Origin: Anaerolineales bacterium
GTDB lineage: Bacteria; Chloroflexota; Anaerolineae; Anaerolineales; UBA4823
NCBI GenBank assembly: GCA_025057645.1
Contig: JANXBJ010000018.1
Location: 1 to 50,207 of the forward strand
Length of the DNA: 50,207 nt
Reading direction: 5' to 3'
Below are positions 16,105-22,880 of the stretch, one piece after another. The first letter of the stretch is position 1; each line of letters opens with the position of its first letter. Made by a program: the position numbers and the translations under genes. The notes under the pieces were generated by a model. The model did no database searches. It was given only the letters and a program-made list of their open reading frames with translations, and was not told the origin of the DNA.

Positions 16105-16627
16105 GTGGGGCTTGTTAAGGGATGTTTACGTCTTGTTTACCTCTTCATTAATCGGACCTGAGAGAATATGTGTAAAATGGTGGGGCTGTTCGAAATCCTT
16201 TCTGCAGGGACAAAAGTTCTCGGAAAGTGCAATGTGCTGTTTTGCCGAGAGTCATGTCTGAGGACAGCACGCTACTGTAAGAGCTGCACCTTTCTGTCAA
16301 AAGGAGCTATTTGGTGACGTGTTTATGGGAAGCGGCACTAACCTAAAGCTGTCGGCCAAAGATATCCTGATTGACACTGGGGGTGGAATATGGTAAAATC
16401 CCTTAAAAGTTTAACAAACATTAATAATGAGAAGCGCCATTAAAGTCTATGGTAATAAACATAAACAAATGTGTGCTCCTTACGTTTCACTTTTAGGAGG
16501 ATCCCGCCTACTTTGATGCCAGAAAGGAGGTGGTGCAAGGCCTTATCGGTGAAGTTTGCACTTGAGCAGTTCTCTAAAAAATGCGGAAGTTTGTCCCGCA
16601 AATCCTATCTTAGCCAAGGAGGAAGAG
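16105..16627 (+). promoter_or_regulatory. Long 5' region of the ABC transporter operon: hairpins and promoter
   Basis: No protein-coding frame is credible here. Nested inverted repeats lie around 16218-16272, namely CTCGG...CCGAG and GTGCTGT...ACAGCAC, upstream of the main promoter. These could be an operator cluster or a separately transcribed RNA. I compared the region by eye with glycine, cobalamin and guanidine riboswitch cores and found no match. The leader downstream of the promoter is about 220 nt and contains two stray GGAGG sequences (near 16496 and 16526) without a suitably spaced start. Confidence 0.45.
16371..16399 (+). promoter_or_regulatory. Sigma70-type promoter for the ABC transporter operon
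   Basis: TTGACA (16371-16376, consensus -35) and TAAAAT (16394-16399) are separated by 17 bp. A transcript would start near 16406 and read a leader of about 220 nt before the binding-protein ATG. Confidence 0.8.
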
Positions 16628-17194
16628 ATGAAGCGCAAGATCTCGCGACGAGAATTTTTGAAGCTGACCGGTCTCGCCGGAGGTGCTGCTGTTTTAGCTT
16701 CCTGCGGGCCACGCGCTACGCCGACCCCTGAGTTTACTTTGCCAGATCTGACGAGTGGTGAGTCAATCCCGTTGGACCAGTTGATCAAAGCTGTTGAAAT
16801 TGAGGGGAAAAACCTGACCACTATTGCATTGCCCCACGACTGGGCAAACTACGGGGAAATGCTGGACACCTTTAAGAAGAAGTACGGCGTGAAGATCAAT
16901 GAGCTGAACCCGGATGCTGGCTCGGCGGAGGAGCTAGAAGCGATCCGCGCCAACAAAGACAGTAAAGGCCCCCAAGCACCCGATGTGATTGATATTGGTA
17001 TCGCGTACACTAAAATCGCCAAGGAAGAGGGCTTGTTGGCAAAGTACAAAGTTGCCACCTGGGATACTATCCCGCTAAAAGACCCGGAGGGTTATTGGTG
17101 GGGTGAATATTACGGCGTGCTGGTCTTTGAAGTGATCAAAGACCCCAAGATTCCAGTGCCGCAGGATTGGCCTGATCTGCTCAAGCCGGAGTAA
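16628..17194 (+). pseudogene. ABC transporter substrate-binding lipoprotein, N-terminal part (interrupted by in-frame TAA)
   Basis: This is the N-terminal 188 residues of an extracellular binding protein of the spermidine/putrescine-iron type. The signal is a Tat-lipoprotein one: SRREFLKLTGLAGG with a twin arginine, then a lipobox LASC. ATG 16628 follows AAGGAGGAAG. The frame stops at TAA 17192-17194 within LLKPE-stop-KGKVAMAGD. Homologues usually read LKPEYKGK here, so a TAC or TAT tyrosine codon has most simply become TAA, and the frame continues unbroken on the other side. The whole gene would be 385 codons plus stop, a normal length. Either the gene is newly inactivated or the base is a consensus error; TAA is not a known recoding codon for selenocysteine or pyrrolysine. 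Confidence 0.85.
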
Positions 17195-17785
17195 AAGGGG
17201 AAGGTGGCGATGGCAGGTGATGTGTTGAAGTCCCACCAGGCGGTGATGACCGTCATCGCTGCCGGCCTCTCGCGCGCTGGCGGAGATAAGTCTCAGGCAG
17301 CCAAGGCGGGTCTTGAATTTTGGAAGGAAATGCACGCCAAGGGCAACTTCATCCCGGTGATCGCTGATCAAGGCCGTATCGCCCAGGGCGAAACACCGGT
17401 TGTGATTGAATGGGATTACCTTGCCTTGGCCAACCGCGACGCTCTCGCCGGCAACCCCGAGTTAGAGATCGTTGTGCCTCAGACCGGGGTGCTGGGAGGG
17501 CCGTATGCTGGCGGCATCAGCGCTTATGCACCTCACCCGTATGCTGCCCGTTTGTGGTGGGAGTTTGTGATGTCGGATGAGGGACAATTAATCTATCTCA
17601 AGGGGTACGCCCATCCGATCCGCTTCAATGACATGGTCAAGCGCGGCGTAATCCCGCAAGACCTTCTCGACAAGCTGCCGCCAGCGGAAGCTTACGAGAA
17701 AGCTGTGTTCCTCACCGTCGAAGAACAAACCGAAATGAAGGACTATATTACGGCGAATTGGCGGAAAGAAGTTTATGGAGAGTAA
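17195..17785 (+). pseudogene. ABC transporter substrate-binding protein, C-terminal part (continuation in the same frame)
   Basis: This is the same frame as the preceding part, directly after the TAA. It encodes the second lobe of the binding protein: KGKVAMAGD, SHQAVMTVIAAGL, VIEWDYLALANRD, the lobe-hinge GGISAYAPHPYAARLWWEF and a C-terminus ending in EVYGE. An ATG exists at 17210, but no Shine-Dalgarno sequence supports independent translation, and a lobe without signal peptide would not be exported. The stop overlaps the first permease gene by 11 nt, so the operon organisation is intact. Confidence 0.8.
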
Positions 17786-18713
17786 AAGTGGTGTGGGCGT
17801 GAAAACACTTCAGGATACACGCCAGGCAGAGAAGGGCGCGCTAGAAGTGCGCCCTTCTCGGGCAGGCTCTGATTGGATAGCATGGCTAGGCCTGCTACCA
17901 TTCTTCCTCTTTGCGGTTATGTTTCTTTTTTTGCCTTCGCTTTCCATTTTTGTGCGCAGTTTTCAGGATCGCGGCGGAAATTTTACATTTGAAAACATTA
18001 TTGCTCTTTTCACCGTCAAAGATATTATTAATGCCTACCGGATGAGTTTGACCATTAGTTTGATCACCGCTGTGGGAGGGGGGATCTTTGGCTTCCTGCT
18101 AGCCTATGCGGTGATTATGGGTGGGTTGCCGAGAGTGTTGCGTTCCTTTCTGCTGACCTTTTCGGGTGTCGCTTCTAACTTCGCAGGGGTGCCGTTGGCT
18201 TTTGCCTTTGTGGCGACTATGGGCAATGCAGGCTTGGTAACTCGCCTGATCGAGCAAATCTTCAACATTAACACTCGGGAGATGGGGTTTTCTATCTATA
18301 ACATTTACGGATTGAGTATTGTGTATATGTATTTCCAATTTCCGCTTATGGTGCTGATCATGGCTCCTGCATTGGACGGCTTACGCCGCGAGTGGCGAGA
18401 AGCGTGCGAGAACCTAGGCGGCACGGAAATACATTATTGGCGCTATATCGCTTTGCCTATTCTTCTGCCCACTATCTTGGGCGCTATGATCTTGCTTTTT
18501 GGCAATGCCTTCGGGGCTTATGCAACCGCATATGCATTCTCGGGTAGCTTTATCAATCTGGTTACGATTCTTATCGGGGCGCAAATCCAAGGGGATGTTT
18601 TGTATAACCCCGGACTGGGCAATGCTCTGGCGCTCGGAATGATCGTGATTATGTCCTTAACTATGGTTGGCTATGTTAGCCTACAACGCCGTGCTTCGAG
18701 GTGGTTAAGATGA
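17775..18713 (+). CDS. ABC transporter permease (PotB-like)
   Basis: This inner-membrane subunit of a binding-protein-dependent importer has 312 residues. A basic, polar N-terminal tail of about 30 residues precedes six hydrophobic segments. The EAA loop that contacts the ATPase is visible at REACENLGGTEIHYWRYIAL (about residues 212-231). Topology resembles PotB of polyamine importers. It starts inside the last codons of the binding-protein gene and ends 13 nt inside the second permease. The partner binding protein is interrupted, so the system may be crippled in this strain. The substrate is unknown; position favours a cationic or betaine-like amine. Confidence 0.9.
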   Translation: MESKSGVGVKTLQDTRQAEKGALEVRPSRAGSDWIAWLGLLPFFLFAVMFLFLPSLSIFVRSFQDRGGNFTFENIIALFTVKDIINAYRMSLTISLITAVGGGIFGFLLAYAVIMGGLPRVLRSFLLTFSGVASNFAGVPLAFAFVATMGNAGLVTRLIEQIFNINTREMGFSIYNIYGLSIVYMYFQFPLMVLIMAPALDGLRREWREACENLGGTEIHYWRYIALPILLPTILGAMILLFGNAFGAYATAYAFSGSFINLVTILIGAQIQGDVLYNPGLGNALALGMIVIMSLTMVGYVSLQRRASRWLR

Positions 18714-19492
18714 GGCGGGTGAACCTTCTGGCTTGGTTTGTCTTCATGCTGGGGATGATTTACTTTTTCTTGCCCCTTTTTTCGACCTTTGAATTCAGCC
18801 TAAGGATGAAAAAGGGGGTTTATTCTTTTGAAGCTTATCGAGTCGCCTTTCAGGATCCGGGCTTCTACTATAACTTCGGTTCTTCCTTGCTATGGGCAGC
18901 ACTAACAATTCTGTGCAGCATCCTCTTAGTTGTGCCGACCGCCTATTGGGTTCACTGGCGTTTGCCAAAAGCAAGACCTATTGTTGAATTTGTTACCTTG
19001 ATGCCTTTTGTCATCCCGGCGGTGGTTTTGACCTTCGGCCTAATCCGACTCTATGGCGGTCCGCCTCTGATTCTGACAGCAACACCTATTCCTCTCATCG
19101 CTGGCTACGTGGTTCTTTCTCTTCCCTATATGTATCGCTCTGTTGACGCAGGATTGCGGGCGATTGACATTCGCACACTCACTGAGGCGGCTCTCAGTTT
19201 GGGTGCGGGGTGGGGGACAATTATCACTCAGGTGATTCTCCCCAATATCCGTGTTGCCATTCTGAGCGGGGTCTTTCTGACGTTTGCCATTGTCATGGGT
19301 GAGTATGTGTTTGCTTCTTTGCTTGGTTGGCCGGCTTTTGCCTATTACTTGGAAGAGATCGGTGCGATGCGCGCCTATACTCCTCAGGCGTTATCGCTGG
19401 TTAGCTTTGGAATCACTTGGTCAATGATGATGCTTATCCAGTGGATTGGGCGCGGCACAAGGGGAGCCGAGCAGGTTGCCGCCGCACATTAA
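18701..19492 (+). CDS. ABC transporter permease (PotC-like)
   Basis: This second permease of the importer has 263 residues, close to the PotC norm. It has six hydrophobic segments, and the EAA loop reads TEAALSLGAGWGTIITQVILP (about residues 162-182). The GTG/ATG region overlaps the upstream permease by 13 nt, a normal coupling for this transporter class. The ATPase gene follows 16 nt after its stop. No unusual features. Confidence 0.9.
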   Translation: MVKMRRVNLLAWFVFMLGMIYFFLPLFSTFEFSLRMKKGVYSFEAYRVAFQDPGFYYNFGSSLLWAALTILCSILLVVPTAYWVHWRLPKARPIVEFVTLMPFVIPAVVLTFGLIRLYGGPPLILTATPIPLIAGYVVLSLPYMYRSVDAGLRAIDIRTLTEAALSLGAGWGTIITQVILPNIRVAILSGVFLTFAIVMGEYVFASLLGWPAFAYYLEEIGAMRAYTPQALSLVSFGITWSMMMLIQWIGRGTRGAEQVAAAH

Positions 19493-19508
19493 AGTTTGCG
19501 AGGATCCT

Positions 19509-20576
19509 ATGGCGTTTTTAGAGATTAGGAATCTAAGCAAGTACTTTGGAAAGACTGTAGCGGTGAAAGACTTTAGTTTAGAGATTGAGAAGGGGGAGTT
19601 GGTCTCGTTACTCGGCCCTAGTGGCTGTGGTAAGACGACTACGCTGCGTGTGGTAGCTGGGTTCGAGGTGCCGTCCGAAGGGCAAGTGATCATTGATGGC
19701 AAGGATATGACTTTCACCCCGCCCAACCAACGCCCGGTGGGAATGGTCTTTCAAGCATATGCACTTTTTCCCAACATGACTGTAGCAGGGAATATTGGAT
19801 TCGGCTTGAAAATTGCGAAAAAGTCGAAAGAGGAGATCGAACAACGCGTCAGGGAAATGCTAGAGCTTATCCACATGTCCGGCTTCGAGAATCGCTACCC
19901 CCACCAGCTTTCTGGGGGGCAGCAACAGCGAGTAGCCCTCGCCCGTGCATTAGCCTTGCGTCCGCAGGTCCTACTTCTTGACGAGCCCTTGTCGGCCTTG
20001 GATGCCAAAATTCGCGTGGCGCTGCGCGCCGAGATCCGCTCTATCCAGCAGGAACTGGGGATCACTACAGTCTATGTCACCCACGATCAGGAGGAGGCGC
20101 TCTCTATTTCGGACCGGGTGGTGGTCATGAACAACGGGCGGATCGAACAGGTCGGTACGCCCTTTCAGATTTACAATTTCCCTCAAACTGAATTTGTGGC
20201 CCAGTTTGTTGGCACGCTCAATGCAGTTATCGCAGAGGTCATGGATGTCAAAGAAGGGGTGTTGCGCTTTGATGGCCAGCAGGTCTACACAGCGGACAAA
20301 TTAGAGGGATTCCGCAGCGGGGATAGGATTATGATTGCTATTCGACCGGAGCGGTTGAGCTTTGCCAATGAAGGGCGTAAGGCCAACATCCTAAAGGGGA
20401 CGGTCAAGAACATCACCTTCTTGGGTTCGATTGTGCGGATTCAGGTAAAATTAGGAGAGAACATCTTCTTCATGGATACGTTTAACAATCCGTATCTTGC
20501 GCTTCCCCGGGTGGGCGATCTCACCGAGATCACCTGCTCGAAGGAGGCGGTGCTTGTGCTCCAACGGCGATCCTAG
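19509..20576 (+). CDS. ABC transporter ATP-binding protein (PotA/FbpC-like)
   Basis: This 355-residue ATPase powers the importer. It has Walker A GPSGCGKTT (about residues 36-44), the Q-loop in MVFQAYALFPN, signature LSGGQQQRVALARAL, Walker B LLLDEPLSALDAK and the switch His in VTHDQEEA. The C-terminal about 110 residues form the TOBE-type regulatory domain of the MalK/PotA branch. ATG 19509, not an upstream in-frame codon, fits the family N-terminus (MAFLEIRNLSKYFGK), with AGGA 4 nt before it. A bidirectional terminator follows. Confidence 0.93.
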   Translation: MAFLEIRNLSKYFGKTVAVKDFSLEIEKGELVSLLGPSGCGKTTTLRVVAGFEVPSEGQVIIDGKDMTFTPPNQRPVGMVFQAYALFPNMTVAGNIGFGLKIAKKSKEEIEQRVREMLELIHMSGFENRYPHQLSGGQQQRVALARALALRPQVLLLDEPLSALDAKIRVALRAEIRSIQQELGITTVYVTHDQEEALSISDRVVVMNNGRIEQVGTPFQIYNFPQTEFVAQFVGTLNAVIAEVMDVKEGVLRFDGQQVYTADKLEGFRSGDRIMIAIRPERLSFANEGRKANILKGTVKNITFLGSIVRIQVKLGENIFFMDTFNNPYLALPRVGDLTEITCSKEAVLVLQRRS

Positions 20577-20577
20577 C

Positions 20578-20614
20578 AAAAGACCGCAGGTCGAACTCGA
20601 CCTGCGGTCTTTTT
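20578..20614. terminator. Bidirectional terminator between the ABC operon and the minus-strand exported proteins
   Basis: AAAAGACCGCAGGTCGA (20578-20594) and its perfect complement (20597-20613) make a near-continuous 17-bp stem with A-run and T-run flanks, so it can serve both strands. Its GCAGGTCGA core is identical to that of the terminator at 16067-16104. Confidence 0.92.
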
Positions 20615-20643
20615 GGTTTTGGGACGCCAGAAGTGTGCAAAGA

Positions 20644-20949
20644 CTACTGTCTCAAAAGGAGCGGTAGGAAAATCCGATAGAGCAATCCCAGTCCGGAGCA
20701 AAGAAAACCGCTGCAACTATTATAGGACGTGCTTGAGCTAGAGACGAGGATTGCGCTTCCGAAAGAACCCTCGAGCTGATAGCTACTGGAGGTAGAGATT
20801 CCCCCTCCCGTCCCTGCACCCTGGGGGGTGTTGCTGATTAGCTTATAGTTTGCAGAACTCATCGCTGCCGCTGCAAGCGGTAGGGCGATGAGGAGAAGCA
20901 GGAGCAGAAAGATGACCGCTCTGGTAGTCCAAGTCCATTTCACTCTCAT
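20644..20949 (-). CDS. Small exported protein with C-terminal LPLLLR-type tail
   Basis: This 101-residue protein of unknown function has an N-terminal signal segment (long Leu run, then ALPLAAAA) and a Ser/Gly-rich middle (SANYKLISNTPQGAG, SSSYQLEGSFGS, SCSGFLCSG). That pattern resembles Chloroflexota exported proteins with repeated S-x-Y-x-L motifs. It ends in a hydrophobic tail (LLYRIFLPLLLRQ) of the kind that recurs at the C-terminus of many secreted Anaerolineae proteins and may be a sorting or anchoring signal. It lies 11 nt after the lipoprotein gene on the same strand and probably shares its transcript. Confidence 0.7.
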   Translation of the reverse strand: MRVKWTWTTRAVIFLLLLLLIALPLAAAAMSSANYKLISNTPQGAGTGGGISTSSSYQLEGSFGSAILVSSSSTSYNSCSGFLCSGLGLLYRIFLPLLLRQ

Positions 20950-20960
20950 CTCTTCCTCCG

Positions 20961-22067
20961 CTACTTGAGCAAAAGCAGGACCAAAATCACTCCGGTGCCG
21001 CTTTCTAACTCTCCCATGGCTTTGCCTAGAATAGCACCGGGGATGTATTCGGTAGCTTTCATGGCATGACCGGGCAGGGAGGCAGAGGTGAGTAAGTCCC
21101 CTCGCTCGATCGGACCGTTTTCGGCTGAGACTTTCACTGGGACGATGCCGACAATAGCGACAGGAATGCGGTTGTCGGAGGTCTCTTCTGCACCACCCCC
21201 GCCGATGAAGCCGGGTTGGGTGGAATACACACCGGCGATCGCCGTAGAATAGGGCTCCTTTGCCAAAGTGACCGCTCGGTCGAGGCGAGGGCTAATAACC
21301 AGAACGTCGCCCGGTTCCACTTGACCGGCTTGGGGATCGACAGCGATCAATTCGGCGAAGTCGGCGCCCCCTCCGGCAATGGTTCCATCGGCTGAAACAT
21401 TTCCGGTGCGCGTAACGCGAAACTCTAGATCGGGACAAGTTCGGGTGGTCAGGTTGGTGGTTGTCGAACTGCAACCTCGGATCAGATCGCCGCTGCCGGT
21501 GCCCGGAGCGACTCCTACAAGGAGCGCCGTGCCTCCGCTGGGAGCCACAACGCTCAAGCTGCCGTAGTTTATATCTGTGGTATCTGTATCCCCAGACCCG
21601 GTGTTTCCGTCGCCCTCGTGAGTTGAGACGACCACCGATCCTCCTGCCAGACTCATCGCATAAGGAGCGCTCAGCAGTTTTTGGCGTGGGATGAGAGTTT
21701 GACCGTCGATGGTTAACTCAAGCCATAAGGGCTGGGCAAATTGTGCCGGATCGACCCCCTCCAACCCGTAGGTATCCGAGCTGCCTGCCCCGATTTCCAA
21801 ATTGAACAGTCCATTGCTCACATTCACGCTCGGGAACGTCTGTTGGAACGCTACATTACATCCAATCCCTGTCCCAGCAGCACAGGTCCAGAGTTTCACC
21901 GTCATGCTCTTGGTGCCGTTGATCGGATTTCCGGAGGCATCTGTCAGCCGTCCTTGGAAGCCGATCGTTCTCGGTGGACTGCATGCACCCAAGAAAAAGC
22001 CGACAATCGAGACGAATAGGAGTAACCCGAGTCTTTTCTCGGTGATGAAACTAAGGATATGTCGCAT
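20961..22067 (-). CDS. Lipoprotein with C-terminal peptidase G2/tail-fibre-like domain
   Basis: This 368-residue exported protein has the signal MRHILSFITEKRLGLLLFVS and a lipobox-like LGAC. The N-terminal domain (IGFQGRLTDASGNPINGT, LWLELTIDG, RQKLLSAPYAMSL) is the beta-rich start seen in many bacterial surface and tail-fibre-like proteins. A Gly/Thr/Asp-rich linker follows. The C-terminal 130 residues (ADFAELIAVDPQAGQVEPGDVLVIS to the end) resemble the peptidase G2 IMC-type domain, which can self-cleave. The start at 22067 is supported by AAGGAG just upstream; a longer frame begins at 22151 without a ribosome site. Function unknown. Confidence 0.72.
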   Translation of the reverse strand: MRHILSFITEKRLGLLLFVSIVGFFLGACSPPRTIGFQGRLTDASGNPINGTKSMTVKLWTCAAGTGIGCNVAFQQTFPSVNVSNGLFNLEIGAGSSDTYGLEGVDPAQFAQPLWLELTIDGQTLIPRQKLLSAPYAMSLAGGSVVVSTHEGDGNTGSGDTDTTDINYGSLSVVAPSGGTALLVGVAPGTGSGDLIRGCSSTTTNLTTRTCPDLEFRVTRTGNVSADGTIAGGGADFAELIAVDPQAGQVEPGDVLVISPRLDRAVTLAKEPYSTAIAGVYSTQPGFIGGGGAEETSDNRIPVAIVGIVPVKVSAENGPIERGDLLTSASLPGHAMKATEYIPGAILGKAMGELESGTGVILVLLLLK

Positions 22068-22302
22068 GATTATTCTCCTTTCTGCTATAGGCAAATTTAG
22101 TAGGCTCGGGGGAATGCGTTTTTGAGGAGTGCTTCTTTTTACGAGCAGCAAGGGGGAAAGCGTTATGAGGATGGCCTACTGATTTTTATTATAAATCGGG
22201 TAAAAAATCTATGAATTAACAGGAGGTTAATGATTCGTTAAGGCTTTATGCCTACTCGCTTGGAAGAGCTGCCTGAAAGCGAGGGTGAACTTTGGGTGTT
22301 TC

Positions 22303-22331
22303 TTGACAACTCCACTGACTTCGGATAGAAT
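22303..22331 (+). promoter_or_regulatory. Sigma70-type promoter of the csoR-copZ-copA operon
   Basis: TTGACA (22303-22308) and TAGAAT (22326-22331) are 17 bp apart, both near consensus. The expected start site, about 22338, lies inside the palindrome that follows, so a repressor bound there would block initiation. Confidence 0.88.
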
Positions 22332-22373
22332 CTCCACATCCCCCACCCCTTAGGGGTGGGGGATGTGGAGATT
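22329..22373 (+). promoter_or_regulatory. 45-bp perfect palindrome, probable CsoR operator
   Basis: Two 22-bp arms (22329-22350 and 22352-22373) are perfect inverted copies around a single T. The centre is CCCCCACCCC-TTA-GGGGTGGGGG, the G/C-tract style of known CsoR operators. It overlaps the 3' end of the -10 box, the start site and the GGAG ribosome site (22367-22370) of csoR. It would therefore occlude polymerase when bound and could also fold in the transcript close to the ribosome site. Confidence 0.82.
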
Positions 22374-22375
22374 GG

Positions 22376-22645
22376 ATGAACAAAGAAGCGGTCTTGAATC
22401 GGCTAACCGTGATCGAGGGTCATCTCAAGGGGGTTAGGAAAATGGTAGAGCAGGAGGCTTACTGCATGGATGTGCTCCACCAGATTCATGCCATTCGATC
22501 GGCCCTCAATAAGGTCTCGATGTTGATCTTGGACGAGCACTTGAACTCCTGCGTTATTTCGGCGATTCGCAGTGAGAGTCCGGAGGAGCGCGAAAGGGTT
22601 CTAAAGGAGATTGCAGAACTTTTTGAAACCGTTTCTAAGCCTTGA
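22376..22645 (+). CDS. csoR: Copper-sensing repressor CsoR (DUF156 family)
   Basis: This all-helical repressor releases DNA when Cu(I) binds. It has 89 residues, the family norm. The metal triad is intact: C30 in EAYCMDV, H55 and C59 in DEHLNSC, which is the C-H-C set of true CsoR rather than the H-based set of RcnR. N-terminal RLTVIEGHLKGVRKM is the conserved DNA-contacting helix. The gene is directly preceded by the palindrome and followed after 27 bp by the copper chaperone, so autoregulation of the whole operon is the simplest reading. Confidence 0.95.
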   Translation: MNKEAVLNRLTVIEGHLKGVRKMVEQEAYCMDVLHQIHAIRSALNKVSMLILDEHLNSCVISAIRSESPEERERVLKEIAELFETVSKP

Positions 22646-22672
22646 CGTATCACTCTGTTGAAGGAGAGGGAT

Positions 22673-22879
22673 ATGCCAACGGTCACCTACAAAATCCCTA
22701 ACATCTCCTGTCAGCATTGCGTGCACACCATCGAGTCCGAGTTGAGTGAGATCGCGGGTGTGAAGAGTGTTGTGGCGGTACTGCAGTCCAAAACGGCAAC
22801 GATCGAATTTGAGCCGCCTGCCACGGAAGAACTCATCATCCAGACCCTAGCTAAGATTAACTACCCCATCGAGGAGTGA
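22673..22879 (+). CDS. copZ: Copper chaperone CopZ (heavy-metal-associated domain)
   Basis: This is a 68-residue single HMA domain that carries Cu(I) in the cytoplasm to the export ATPase. The metal site is ISCQHC (C13, C16), and the beta-alpha-beta pattern continues with [18 protein letters not shown]. The Tyr or Lys often seen near the site is replaced by NYPIEE near the end, as in several Gram-positive CopZ proteins. ATG 22673 follows AAGGAG by 6 nt; an earlier in-frame ATG is unsupported. It lies one base before the copA GTG. Confidence 0.92.
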   Translation: MPTVTYKIPNISCQHCVHTIESELSEIAGVKSVVAVLQSKTATIEFEPPATEELIIQTLAKINYPIEE

Positions 22880-22880
22880 G

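Larger units (their letters stand above)
22068..22375. promoter_or_regulatory. Divergent intergenic region between the lipoprotein and csoR
   Basis: For the minus strand, TATAAT reads from 22193 to 22188 with only a weak -35. A 6-bp inverted repeat (ATTAAC, AGGAG, GTTAAT; 22215-22231) lies just upstream of it and could be an operator. The plus-strand csoR promoter and palindrome occupy the right-hand 75 bp. No reading frame here is credible. Confidence 0.5.

Noticed and set aside
16105-16370. Known riboswitch ahead of the ABC operon
   Set aside because: Remembered glycine, cobalamin and guanidine aptamer cores do not match, and the hairpins lie upstream of the likely start site.
16521-16565. 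Leader peptide starting at GTG 16533 after GGAGG
   Set aside because: Only 2 nt separate GGAGG from the GTG, too close for normal initiation.
17192-17194. Stop-codon recoding in the ABC binding-protein gene
   Set aside because: The codon is TAA; known amino acid recoding uses TGA (selenocysteine) or TAG (pyrrolysine), so a nonsense change or a sequence error is simpler.
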